Positions 34,368 through 41,869 of a stretch of 64,000 bases of DNA are shown here, in pieces. Source of the DNA: Streptomyces rimosus subsp. rimosus (lineage in GTDB: Bacteria > Actinomycetota > Actinomycetes > Streptomycetales > Streptomycetaceae); the NCBI RefSeq assembly GCF_000720725.1, contig NZ_JOCQ01000020.1:40430-104429 (forward strand), given 5' to 3'. Both the position numbers and the translations under genes were made by a program. The stretch's first letter is position 1, and each line of letters opens with the position of its first letter. Under the pieces are notes generated by a model. That model saw nothing but the letters and a program-made list of their open reading frames with translations, had not been told where the DNA came from and did not search any database.

Positions 34368-34574
34368 CTAGGCCTTCGGCGCGCGGATGGTGCGCGGCCG
34401 TCGGACGTGCTCGTCGAACCGGATGTGTGTACCGCACGTTTCCCGTGTGTGCTTGGCCGCCCAGACGTCCAGCGCCCGGGGGTCGGTGACGCGGGGTGAG
34501 CGGGCCCAGCAGGGGCCGGAGGCGTCTTCGTGTACGCATTCCAGGCGGTAGGTGGCGGGCTGTTCCGAGGTCAT
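34368..34574 (-). CDS. Small DUF7848-like protein
   Basis: A 68-residue protein, TYRLECVHEDASGPCWARSP, then HTRETCGTHIRFDEHVRRP, with Cys and His placed as a possible small zinc-binding unit. The ATG at 34574 follows GAGGGGC; the longer reading from 34646 would overlap the promoter of the divergent regulator. Such small proteins typically sit beside helix-turn-helix/TPR regulators in Streptomyces. Function unknown. Confidence 0.75.
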   Translation of the reverse strand: MTSEQPATYRLECVHEDASGPCWARSPRVTDPRALDVWAAKHTRETCGTHIRFDEHVRRPRTIRAPKA

Positions 34575-34689
34575 TTCGTGCCCCTCTCGTGTGCGGGTTT
34601 CCTGACCAGCCAACTCCGGTACGTAATGCGGCGGTACGGTGCTCACGCAGGCGCAGCTTTAAAGCCTTTAAAACGGGAGTTGAGCGGCC

Positions 34690-36018
34690 ATGACACAGCG
34701 GACACCGAACGGCGCCCTGCAACATCTCTTCGCAGAGAGCGGATGGACTCTGGACCAGTGCGCGCGAGCGGTGAACCGGGTGGGCACCGAGGTCAGCAGA
34801 CGATTGCGATACAACGAGTCCGCCGTGCATCACTGGCTCGGCGGGACACTGCCGCGCGAGCCCGTGCGCTGCATCATCCTGGAAGCGTTCTCCCGGCGGC
34901 TCAACCGTCCCGTCACCCATGCGCAGGCGGGTTTTCCCGCGCCAGCCGGTCAAACGTCCGAATTCGTGGGTACGGTAGAAGGGTTGGCCGAACTGGGGAG
35001 CATGGACGTGGACCCATCGCGACGCGGACTGCTGGGTGCTGGGCTTTTCTCCGTCGCCTTGACCATTCCTGGCTGGCCGGACGTCGTGGCCAGGGCCGAA
35101 GGAATCCAGGCCGGGGTGAGCACACGCATCGGCATGAACGACGTGCAGATGGTCATCGCCATGACGGAGCGGTTGTCGGAGCTGGACGACGAATTCGGCG
35201 GACGCCATGCACGGCCCATGGCGGCGTCATTCCTGATCAACACGGTGGTGCCGGCCCTTGGCGCGCGTGGCACGGAAGAGACCCGGAAAGCCATGCGGTC
35301 CGCCGCGTCGGACCTGTGCTACCTCGCCGGCTACATGGCTGTGGACGAGGGGGAGCAGTACCTGGCGCAGCAGTACTACCTCAAAGCTCTGGAGCTGGCG
35401 GGGGCGGCGAATGACCACCTCACGTACAGCACCACCCTTCGTGGCATGAGCGTGCAGGCCGTCGATCTCGGCCACGGCGCCGAAGCCATGCGGCTCGCGG
35501 ATGCCGCTGCCGCCGCGTCTCCGCAGGTGGGACCGCGTATGCGCGCGTTCCTGGCAGGGCAGCAGGCGCATGCGGCGGCGCAGTCGGGGGATCGGGCAGG
35601 TGCGCTGAGCCATATCCGCGATGCGGAAGTCGCGATGGACAAGGCCGAGTCGCGGGCCCAGACGTTCCGCTCATACGATCCCGCGTCGCTCCACTACCAC
35701 GTCAGTCAGGTGCGCTACGAACTCGGTGACAGGGCCGGGGCCGTCGAGGCGCTGGAGGAGTCGGACCGCGTACGCCTCAGCGTGTTCCGGCGCAGTCGCG
35801 TCCACCGACGCGGCCTGCTGGCCGAACGTCAGTTGCAGCTCGGCCACCTCGAAGCCGCCTGCCGAACCTGGAACCTGGCACTCGACGACTACCCCCTGGT
35901 GAAGTCCGGCCGAGCCGACGACCGCATGCGGCGGATGGCCGCGTTCATCCGTCCGTACCGGAAGAACGCCGCCGCCCGCGCGCTGTACGAGCGGGCCCGG
36001 CCGCTCCTCAAGGTCTAG
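34690..36018 (+). CDS. TPR-containing regulator-like protein
   Basis: A 442-residue protein: N-terminal XRE-like helical segment (LQHLFAESGWTLDQCARAVNRVG... NESAVHHWLGGTLPREPVRC), a linker, then tetratricopeptide-like helices (EQYLAQQYYLKALELAGAA, GALSHIRDAEVAMDKAES, AVEALEESDRV, GHLEAACRTWNLALDDYP). This is the architecture Streptomyces annotations call regulator-like or Tat-pathway-signal regulators; part of the linker (RRGLLGAGLFSVALTIPG) is hydrophobic after twin Arg but lies internally. ATG at 34690 follows GGGAG. A TTTAAA pair three bases apart (34659-34673) sits just upstream. Likely a peptide- or ligand-sensing regulator. Confidence 0.82.
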   Translation: MTQRTPNGALQHLFAESGWTLDQCARAVNRVGTEVSRRLRYNESAVHHWLGGTLPREPVRCIILEAFSRRLNRPVTHAQAGFPAPAGQTSEFVGTVEGLAELGSMDVDPSRRGLLGAGLFSVALTIPGWPDVVARAEGIQAGVSTRIGMNDVQMVIAMTERLSELDDEFGGRHARPMAASFLINTVVPALGARGTEETRKAMRSAASDLCYLAGYMAVDEGEQYLAQQYYLKALELAGAANDHLTYSTTLRGMSVQAVDLGHGAEAMRLADAAAAASPQVGPRMRAFLAGQQAHAAAQSGDRAGALSHIRDAEVAMDKAESRAQTFRSYDPASLHYHVSQVRYELGDRAGAVEALEESDRVRLSVFRRSRVHRRGLLAERQLQLGHLEAACRTWNLALDDYPLVKSGRADDRMRRMAAFIRPYRKNAAARALYERARPLLKV

Positions 36019-36409
36019 TACCGGCCGCGTAGCAGACCTCGGGGGCGTCGCCTCCGGTCGGCGCTGTGGCGGCGATGATGGCGTCCAGTTTCTCCCGTGC
36101 GGCCAGCAGGCCGGCCACGGCCTCGTTGATGCGGTCACGTTCCCGGTTCAGGTCGGGCAGCAGGCCGGAGCAGGCCGGCGCCAGGGTCTGCCCGTCGTCG
36201 ACCATGCAGGGCAGCAGTCCGGCGATCGTGGTGGTGCTGAGACCGGCGCCGAGCAACATGCGGATGCCCCGGACGGTGGCTATGTCCTCTTCCGTGAACT
36301 CGCGGTACCCGCTGGGCCGTCGCGACGGCTGGAGCAGCCCCTGCTCCTCGTAGTAGCGCAGCAGGCGTTGGCTGACCCCGGTCAGCCGGGAGAACTCCCC
36401 CATGCGCAT
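36008..36409 (-). CDS. MerR-family regulator
   Basis: A 133-residue MerR: RMGEFSRLTGVSQRLLRYYE, EQGLLQPSRRPSGYREF DNA-binding domain, then a dimerisation coiled coil (LNRERDRINEAVAGLLAAREKLDAII). Two cysteines (LPCMVDD, APACSG) in the middle and one near the end (EVCYAAG) could sense thiols or metals but lack a classical metal-MerR spacing. Divergent from the imine-reductase-like gene it probably controls; its 3' end overlaps the TPR regulator by 11 bases. Confidence 0.88.
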   Translation of the reverse strand: MRMGEFSRLTGVSQRLLRYYEEQGLLQPSRRPSGYREFTEEDIATVRGIRMLLGAGLSTTTIAGLLPCMVDDGQTLAPACSGLLPDLNRERDRINEAVAGLLAAREKLDAIIAATAPTGGDAPEVCYAAGTRP

Positions 36410-36429
36410 GTGACGACCACCACATCCAG

Positions 36430-36468
36430 TTGACTCGCACGGCGATTGACTCTCACACCGATGTGAGA
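36430..36468 (+). promoter_or_regulatory. Candidate MerR operator with tandem TTGACTC repeat
   Basis: TTGACTCGCACGGCGA (36430-36445) is immediately repeated as TTGACTCTCACACCGA (36446-36461). The second copy runs into the perfect inverted repeat TCTCACA-ccga-TGTGAGA (36451-36468), the kind of dyad MerR proteins bind in stretched promoters. It lies 17-55 bases upstream of the imine-reductase-like start. Confidence 0.6.
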
Positions 36469-36484
36469 CAGGAGTCTATTCCGC

Positions 36485-37390
36485 ATGACGCATCAGCAGC
36501 CAACGTCCCCTCGACGCACACCCGTTACCGTCCTCGGCCTCGGCCCCATGGGTCTCGCCCTCGCCGAGGCGCTTCTGGAACACGGCCATCCCGCGACCGT
36601 CTGGAACCGCACTCCGGAGAAGGCCGACAGTCTCGCCGCCAAGGGTGTGCGGCGCGCGGGGACCGTTGCCGAGGCGGTGTCCGCGAGCCCTGTCACGGTC
36701 ATCTGTCTCAAGGACTACGCAACCATGTACGCGGTCCTCGACTCCGCCGGTGACGCCTTGAAGGGGCGCTTGCTGGTGAACCTCAACTCCGGTACCCCGG
36801 ACGAGGCGCGTACGGCGGCCACCTGGGCAAACGGGCGAGGGTGTGCCTACCTGGACGGCGCGATCATGGTGCCGCCGCCGCTCGTCGGGCACCCGGAGTC
36901 CGTCTTCCTGTACAGCGGTTCACGGCAGGTCTTCGACGCACACCGGGCGGCGCTGGCGAGTATGGGCGACCCCCGGTACCTCGGTTCCGATCCGAGCCTG
37001 GCGGTGCTGTACAACGCGGCACTGCTCGACATGATGTACGCGACCATGAACGGCTTTCTGCACGCCGCGGCGCTGGTCGGGTCGGCGGGCGTCCCGGCGG
37101 CCACGTTCGCCGGGTTGGCGCTCGACTGGTTCATGCCCTCGGTGGTGAACTCCACCCTCACCGAGCAGGCTCCCGCCCTGGACAAGGGCGACTACCCGGG
37201 CGACGCGGGCACCATGGAGATGAATCTCAACGCGCTCGAACACATCACCCGCACCTGTGCGGAACAGGGGATCCACTCCGACCAGCCGCGGCTGATGAAG
37301 GCGATCGCCGAGCAGGCGATCGCCCAGGGCCAGGGAGGCAAGAACTACCTGGCCGTGTTCGAGGTCTTCAAGAAGGCGGCACAGGCTTAG
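36485..37390 (+). CDS. Imine-reductase-like NADP-binding oxidoreductase
   Basis: A 301-residue 6-phosphogluconate-dehydrogenase-fold enzyme: Rossmann motif VTVLGLGPMGLALAEALL, NRTPEK (NADP phosphate-binding Arg), VICLKDYATMYAVL, LVNLNSGTPDEAR, DGAIMVPPPLVGHPESVFLYSG, and the long interdomain helix with ALLDMMYATMNGFLHAAAL. These match the imine reductase branch rather than beta-hydroxyacid dehydrogenases (no Lys in the canonical place). The stop TAG coincides with the inverted end of an IS remnant (37389), so the true C-terminus may have been altered. Controlled by the divergent MerR. Confidence 0.85.
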   Translation: MTHQQPTSPRRTPVTVLGLGPMGLALAEALLEHGHPATVWNRTPEKADSLAAKGVRRAGTVAEAVSASPVTVICLKDYATMYAVLDSAGDALKGRLLVNLNSGTPDEARTAATWANGRGCAYLDGAIMVPPPLVGHPESVFLYSGSRQVFDAHRAALASMGDPRYLGSDPSLAVLYNAALLDMMYATMNGFLHAAALVGSAGVPAATFAGLALDWFMPSVVNSTLTEQAPALDKGDYPGDAGTMEMNLNALEHITRTCAEQGIHSDQPRLMKAIAEQAIAQGQGGKNYLAVFEVFKKAAQA

Positions 37391-37630
37391 ACGCCATTTC
37401 GTTTGGTGTGATCTTGCGCCGGCCTGGCACGGTGACTGCCTCGTTTGTTGAGCGGATGGCGCCGGTTGGCCCGTGGGAGTTGCGCCGGCGGGTGGCCCCA
37501 CCGGCCCTGGAACGCCCGCAGGGCGGCGGTCGGCCGCGGCAGGGGACCGCGAGGTGCCGGCCGCGACCATCTTCGTGGCCACCTCGGGCCACATCTGGAA
37601 CCAACTGACACCCGTGGGACCACCGGGGCA
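37389..37630 (+). pseudogene. IS5-type transposase remnant (left end)
   Basis: Starts with the inverted end AGACGCCATTT. Split reading frames give FVERMAPVGPWELRRRVAPP, then after a frame change GDREVPAATIFVATSGHIWNQL, the N-terminal portion of IS5-family transposases of the IFVATSGCTWRQLPP type. No catalytic domain remains. It runs into the gap before the NTF2-like gene. An inverted sister fragment lies at 38221-38548. Confidence 0.75.
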
Positions 37631-37731
37631 GGGAGAGGGAGCGGACGTACGAGCGTGTCGTGATCAACGCCGCCTCCGGCGTCACGGACTGCCCCGGGAT
37701 GCCGAGGAGGTCCGCAGCGACTGCCCGCGCG

Positions 37732-38148
37732 TCAGCCCGTGAGTACCGCGTGCGGGAAGGCCGAGGTGATGACGCGACTGGCGAACTTCCACTCGCCGTC
37801 GGCCCGGATGTAGCGATCGTTGTACGTGACGTGGGCGCGGGCGTGACTGCCGTCGGTCTTCGCAATCTCCACGAGGCAGTTGACCCGGCCTTCACCGTGG
37901 TCGCCCTCGATGCTGGTGATCAGGTGGTTGAACATCATGTGGACGACGTGCGTGGAGTTCGCCATGAGCGTGTCGCGGAAGAAGACGCGGATCGCCTCGC
38001 GGCCTTCGAACAGTCCGAAGCCGGTTTCGGTCTCGTCCAAAACGCCGTCCTCGACCCAGCAGCCGACGGACTCATCGAGCTGCCCGGAGTCGAAGGCGAT
38101 CGCGTAGCGGCTGTTGAGGTCCTGGATCTCTGCACGGGCATCACTCAT
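37732..38148 (-). CDS. NTF2-like (SnoaL) protein
   Basis: A 138-residue cone-fold protein: EIQDLNSRYAIAFDSGQLDE, CWVEDGVLDETETGFGLFEG, HVVHMMFNHLITSIEGDHGE, VTYNDRYIRADGEWKFASRV. This is the SnoaL-like pattern of small polyketide cyclases, limonene-epoxide-hydrolase-like and scytalone-dehydratase-like enzymes. The gene is bracketed by two inverted transposase ends, suggesting it is cargo. Catalytic residues cannot be assigned with certainty. Confidence 0.85.
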   Translation of the reverse strand: MSDARAEIQDLNSRYAIAFDSGQLDESVGCWVEDGVLDETETGFGLFEGREAIRVFFRDTLMANSTHVVHMMFNHLITSIEGDHGEGRVNCLVEIAKTDGSHARAHVTYNDRYIRADGEWKFASRVITSAFPHAVLTG

Positions 38149-38220
38149 CCAGGAATCGTACGTCAGCGAACACGAGCAGGATCAGGAGGTGCGGCCCGCC
38201 GCACCTCTCTGGACGCTATG

Positions 38221-38548
38221 TCAACTCGTGGTGCGGCGGTGGCACATGAGGGTTGATGCGATGGCCGATCTGTCGCAGGGAGAGCCGCCCCCTTCAAGGG
38301 CGCGGACACTGCCCGAGTCGATCACACACCGCGACCAGTCCAGCTCACCCTGGGCGCCGAGCTCGTCGAGGCCCAGGCGGTGGAGCTTGCACACCCGGGC
38401 TTCGGTCCACTCGGTGAACCGGCGGAACGCTGTCACTCCCGAGGGCCGAAGCCCGGCGGGAGCTGGTTCCATGTGCACCCCGAGGTGGCCACGAAGATGA
38501 TCGCGGCCAGGGCCTCCCGGTCACCGTGCCGCCTCCCAAATGGCGTCT
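38221..38548 (-). pseudogene. IS5-type transposase remnant (inverted sister)
   Basis: Reading leftwards from the terminal AGACGCCATTT (complement of 38538-38548) come DREALAAIIFVATSGCTWNQ in one frame. After a shift there follow PSGVTAFRRFTEWTEARVCK, LHRLGLDELGAQGELDWSRC and VIDSGSVRALEGGG. Compared with the left fragment the first part of the transposase is deleted but more of the middle is kept. Same element, opposite orientation. Confidence 0.75.
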
Positions 38549-38569
38549 TAGCCGATGCGGCGCCGCTCC

Positions 38570-39319
38570 TCAGAGGTGGGCGCTGATCACGCCGCCGGCG
38601 CTGAGCACGAGGTACGAGCCGTTGGCCTCGGCGCCGGTGTCGTGCTGGTTCGCCTCCAGCGTGTCGTACACGCCCTGGGGGCCGGAGATCTGCGCGCGGT
38701 AGTGGAGTTCACCGACCTTGGTGACCTTGGCCGTCCAGCCGCCCGCCAGCTTGAAGGTGCCCGGGCCCTGGTGTCCGCCGCCCATCCAGGCGTGCACCCG
38801 GCCGTCCGCCGTGAGCACGATGAACATGTCGTTGGCGTCCAGCCCGGTGTGGCGGCCGTTCGCCTCCATCGTGGCCAGGACCGCACCGCGGTTGACGATC
38901 TTGGCGCGGTAGTGCTGGCTGCCGAGCTTGTAGATCTCGGCCTTGCTGCCGTCCGGCAGCTTCTCGGTGCGGACCGGGGACGCGCCCTTGGCCGTACCCG
39001 CGTGCGCGCTGCCCGACTGCTCGGTGGCGGCGCCCGCCTTGGAGTTGGTCTTGGAGCCGTCCTTGGCGCCGGAGTCTGCCTTCGTGCCGGAGTCCTGCTT
39101 TCCGGCGGAGGAGCCCTGCGCGTCCGCGGAGGAACCCGTGCCGTCGGACTCGGCGGCGGCCTTGCCCATGTCCGACTGGCTCGTGGCGGCGGCCTTGGTG
39201 CCGGTGCCGTCCGAGCCGGAGCAGGCGGTCAGGGTCAGGCCGGCGGTGGCGATCAGGGCCGCGGCGGCCACCCGCAGGGTGCGGCGGCGGGCGGTGCGGG
39301 CGATGGCGCTGGAGCTCAT
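38570..39319 (-). CDS. Lipoprotein with two tandem repeats
   Basis: A 249-residue lipoprotein: basic N-terminus, hydrophobic core and lipobox LTLTAC (Cys33). A long Ser/Gly/Lys/Asp linker follows (about 34-115), then two copies of a 50-residue unit: YKLGSQHYRAKIVNRGAV to LTADGRVHAW, and TKVGELHYRAQISGPQGV to LSAGGVISAHL. Each has HYRA, LEAN/MEAN and a TG/TGAEAN element. I do not recognise the domain; surface exposure on the membrane is likely. It begins 22 bases from the IS remnant, so its 3' flank has been rearranged. Confidence 0.82.
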   Translation of the reverse strand: MSSSAIARTARRRTLRVAAAALIATAGLTLTACSGSDGTGTKAAATSQSDMGKAAAESDGTGSSADAQGSSAGKQDSGTKADSGAKDGSKTNSKAGAATEQSGSAHAGTAKGASPVRTEKLPDGSKAEIYKLGSQHYRAKIVNRGAVLATMEANGRHTGLDANDMFIVLTADGRVHAWMGGGHQGPGTFKLAGGWTAKVTKVGELHYRAQISGPQGVYDTLEANQHDTGAEANGSYLVLSAGGVISAHL

Positions 39320-39419
39320 TTCGGGTCCCCCAGGGGCAGTCGGTGACGTGGTCTCCTCGGTACGTCACCGATCCTGTCCGGGGCCGCTATCGCAGCACTG
39401 CCGCTCCGCTAACACCCGG

Positions 39420-40070
39420 CTAACGGGTGTACGGCCGCTGCTGCACCGCGGTCAGCGCGCGGACGACGAAGACACCGGCCACGGCCGCGCCCACGACGGC
39501 CGCGTCGGATACCAGCAGATACGGCAGGTCCGTGTAGGCGCGCACGATGACGTCGTCCGTGGAACCGGTGTACCTCAGCCCCATCCCGCTCAGCACCCCG
39601 GCCAGCCACAGACCCCACCACCAGTTCACGACGCTCGGCAGCCGCTTCCCAGGGGCGCTCTTGCGGTAGGCATCCGCGACGATTCCGCGCGGCACCCACA
39701 GGTTCATGACGGGCACGATCCAGCCCAGGTAGACCCAGAACCCGGCGTAGCGCGGCGGCTCCCCCGACAGGACGCGCGCGTTCTCCCGTACGCGCAGCAG
39801 CCACACCAGGAAGGCGACCGCGCACAGCACCATGGCCGCATCCCCCAGGGTGCTGACTATGTGGTACGCGTCCTCCAGGCCGGTCAGCGGGCGGTGCCGG
39901 CCGTTGCCCTGGTCCGGAGGCCCGGAGGACGGCTGCCCCGTCGTGGCGAGCCGGACCTGCCACACGGCCCGGGCCACCCAGGCGGCACCGGCGAGGACGA
40001 GGCCGGTGACCGCGGTACGGGCCGGGCCCCGGACGGGATGCAGAGTGGGCAGTGTGGTGTCGTTGTTCAC
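39420..40070 (-). CDS. DUF4328-like membrane protein
   Basis: A 216-residue protein with about five hydrophobic helices (AVTGLVLAGAAWVARAVW, AAMVLCAVAFLVWLLRV, YAGFWVYLGWIVPVMNLW, WWWGLWLAGVLSGMGL, AAVVGAAVAGVFVVRAL). The WVPRGIVADAYRKS motif after helix 3 is typical of DUF4328. GTG at 40070 has AGGA upstream; the track-like longer reading from 40097 lacks one. Function unknown. It lies between the kinase and the lipoprotein on the same strand. Confidence 0.8.
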   Translation of the reverse strand: MNNDTTLPTLHPVRGPARTAVTGLVLAGAAWVARAVWQVRLATTGQPSSGPPDQGNGRHRPLTGLEDAYHIVSTLGDAAMVLCAVAFLVWLLRVRENARVLSGEPPRYAGFWVYLGWIVPVMNLWVPRGIVADAYRKSAPGKRLPSVVNWWWGLWLAGVLSGMGLRYTGSTDDVIVRAYTDLPYLLVSDAAVVGAAVAGVFVVRALTAVQQRPYTR

Positions 40071-40113
40071 CCGGTCATCCTGACCCACGGCAAGCACCTG
40101 ATGCCAACCATGA

Positions 40114-41493
40114 TCACTGACGCGCTGTCAGGTCTTCCCCGCCCACTTCCTCCCCGTCCGCTTCCTCTCCGTCCACCGGCAGCTCCACCACCAGCCGGAA
40201 CCCCCGCCGCCCGTCCGGCCCCGAGTCCAGCGTGCCCCCGGCCGCCGCGAGGCGTTCCGTGAGGCCCTTGAGGCCGGTGCCGCCGGAGGTGGAAGGCGTC
40301 GCGGACGGCGCGGCGGGGCCACGGCCGTCGTCGGTGATGGTGAGGCGGGCGCGGCCGGCGGAGGCGTCGGTGCGGACCTCGATCTCGCAGCGGGTGGCGC
40401 CGCTGTGGCGCACAGCGTTGGTGACACCCTCGCGCACCACCCAGCCGAGCAGCGCACTCGCCTGCGGGGGCAGCGGCGGGCCGGATTCGCGTACGACGGG
40501 TTCGATGTCGGCGGCCTGGAGGGCGGAGCGGGCGCGGTCCAGTTCCGTACCGAGGCTGCCCTCGCGGTAGCCGGTCACCGCTTCGCGGATCTCGGTCAGC
40601 GCCTGGCGGCCCACCGCCTCGATGTCGGCGGCCTGGCCGAGCGCCGCGTCCACGTCGCGCGGCGCCAGCCGCCGTACCGCCTCCGCCTTGACGACGATCA
40701 CCGAGAGGGTGTGGCCGAGCAGGTCGTGCAGATCGCGGGAGAAGCGCAGGCGCTCCTTCTCCACGGCGGTGCGGGCCAGCTCCTGGCGGGTCGCGTCGAG
40801 CTGCTTGATGGTGTCGAAGAGGTGCAGGACGGTGGCGGCGATCATGCCGGAGAAGAAGGTGGCGTACCCGATGGCGGCGGACATCCAGTGGTCGGCGAAG
40901 CGCCAGCCCGAGATGGTGCCCGCCGAGCCGCTGAGGACGACCAGCACGACGAAGTGCGGTCTGCCGTGCAGGGCCCGGACCGCGCCGGAGGCCAGCGACA
41001 GGAGCGGGAAGAACAGCAGCCAGACGTGGCCGAAGGAGAGCACGATGGCGTAGGTGACCGCGGTCAGGGCGGCGAAACCGTACAGCGGGACCCGGGAGTC
41101 GCGGTAGCGCGGGTTGAAGGCGGAGAAGACGACGAAGATGTAGATCGAGTTGAAGGTGAGCAGGCCGAGACCGGCCAGCCAGGTGTTCTGGTCCTTGCCG
41201 CTGATGATGTTGGAGAGGGCGCCGACGCCCATCAGCAGCCACGGCAGGAAGGTCTGGGGGCGCGGGCCCTTGCCCTTGGCGTACATGGAGGACCCGTGGC
41301 GACGACGGCCCGCCGCCGCCAGGGCCTCGCTCGGCCCGTCGTCCAGGTTGAGTAGGCCGGTCCAGCCGGGGGCGGTCGGCTTGCAGGTACGGGTACGGCG
41401 GTTACGGATACGGCTGCGAAGCCCGCCGGGGCCGCCCCGCCCGCCGTCCCGCTCGTCGCACCCGTTCTTCTCGGTCTGCCGGTTCCTGCCCAC
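40114..41493 (-). CDS. DesK-type sensor histidine kinase
   Basis: Up to 459 residues: basic N-terminal region, about six membrane helices (residues 82-228), coiled coil, HisKA_3 box with His256 in FSRDLHDLLGHTLSVIVVKA, and a GHKL ATPase with N-box GVTNAVRHSG and G1/G2 motifs DDGRG and GGTGLKGL. The first 69 residues are hydrophilic and Arg-rich; an ATG at 41286 (MYAKGKG) is an alternative start directly before the membrane domain. No response regulator is adjacent, unusual for this family; a DesR-type regulator lies 9.4 kb downstream on the same strand. Confidence 0.9.
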   Translation of the reverse strand: MGRNRQTEKNGCDERDGGRGGPGGLRSRIRNRRTRTCKPTAPGWTGLLNLDDGPSEALAAAGRRRHGSSMYAKGKGPRPQTFLPWLLMGVGALSNIISGKDQNTWLAGLGLLTFNSIYIFVVFSAFNPRYRDSRVPLYGFAALTAVTYAIVLSFGHVWLLFFPLLSLASGAVRALHGRPHFVVLVVLSGSAGTISGWRFADHWMSAAIGYATFFSGMIAATVLHLFDTIKQLDATRQELARTAVEKERLRFSRDLHDLLGHTLSVIVVKAEAVRRLAPRDVDAALGQAADIEAVGRQALTEIREAVTGYREGSLGTELDRARSALQAADIEPVVRESGPPLPPQASALLGWVVREGVTNAVRHSGATRCEIEVRTDASAGRARLTITDDGRGPAAPSATPSTSGGTGLKGLTERLAAAGGTLDSGPDGRRGFRLVVELPVDGEEADGEEVGGEDLTARQ

Positions 41494-41724
41494 GTTCCGT
41501 ACTGCCTCTTCCCTGTTCCGCGCCGCTGACGGCGCTGTACAGCGCCTTGCCGCGCTCCGCTCGCGACGCTACCGGGGCCGCCGCCGGGCCCGGCAGAGGT
41601 GAATGTACGCGGCTGGTGGGGACAAATGTCATGGAGGCGGACGGGTCGGAGCGGGGCATCTGCCTGACGGGGTGTCAGGGGTTCCCGGCTTCTGCCGGAT
41701 CGGCTATACATGAAAGCCGTCGGA

Positions 41725-41738
41725 TAGAACGCGTTCTA
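41725..41738. promoter_or_regulatory. KstR operator (perfect palindrome)
   Basis: TAGAACGCGTTCTA is a perfect 14-base palindrome matching TnnAACnnGTTnnA, 132 bases upstream of the MaoC-type hydratase. The rest of the 41494-41869 gap shows no gene. Confidence 0.85.
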
Positions 41739-41869
41739 GAACGGGACGCCCGGGCGCCGTTGCCGGCCATGGCGGGCCCGGACCGCCGACCGCAGGCGAC
41801 CCCGGCGCGGCCGACGGTGCGGACGGCCGCGTCGGGGTCTTCACACCGTGGTGAAGGAGCAGCAGCCCC

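Noticed and set aside
38149..38569. Short open frames between the NTF2-like gene and the lipoprotein treated as genes
   Set aside because: Their translations are pieces of a decayed IS5-type transposase in several frames.
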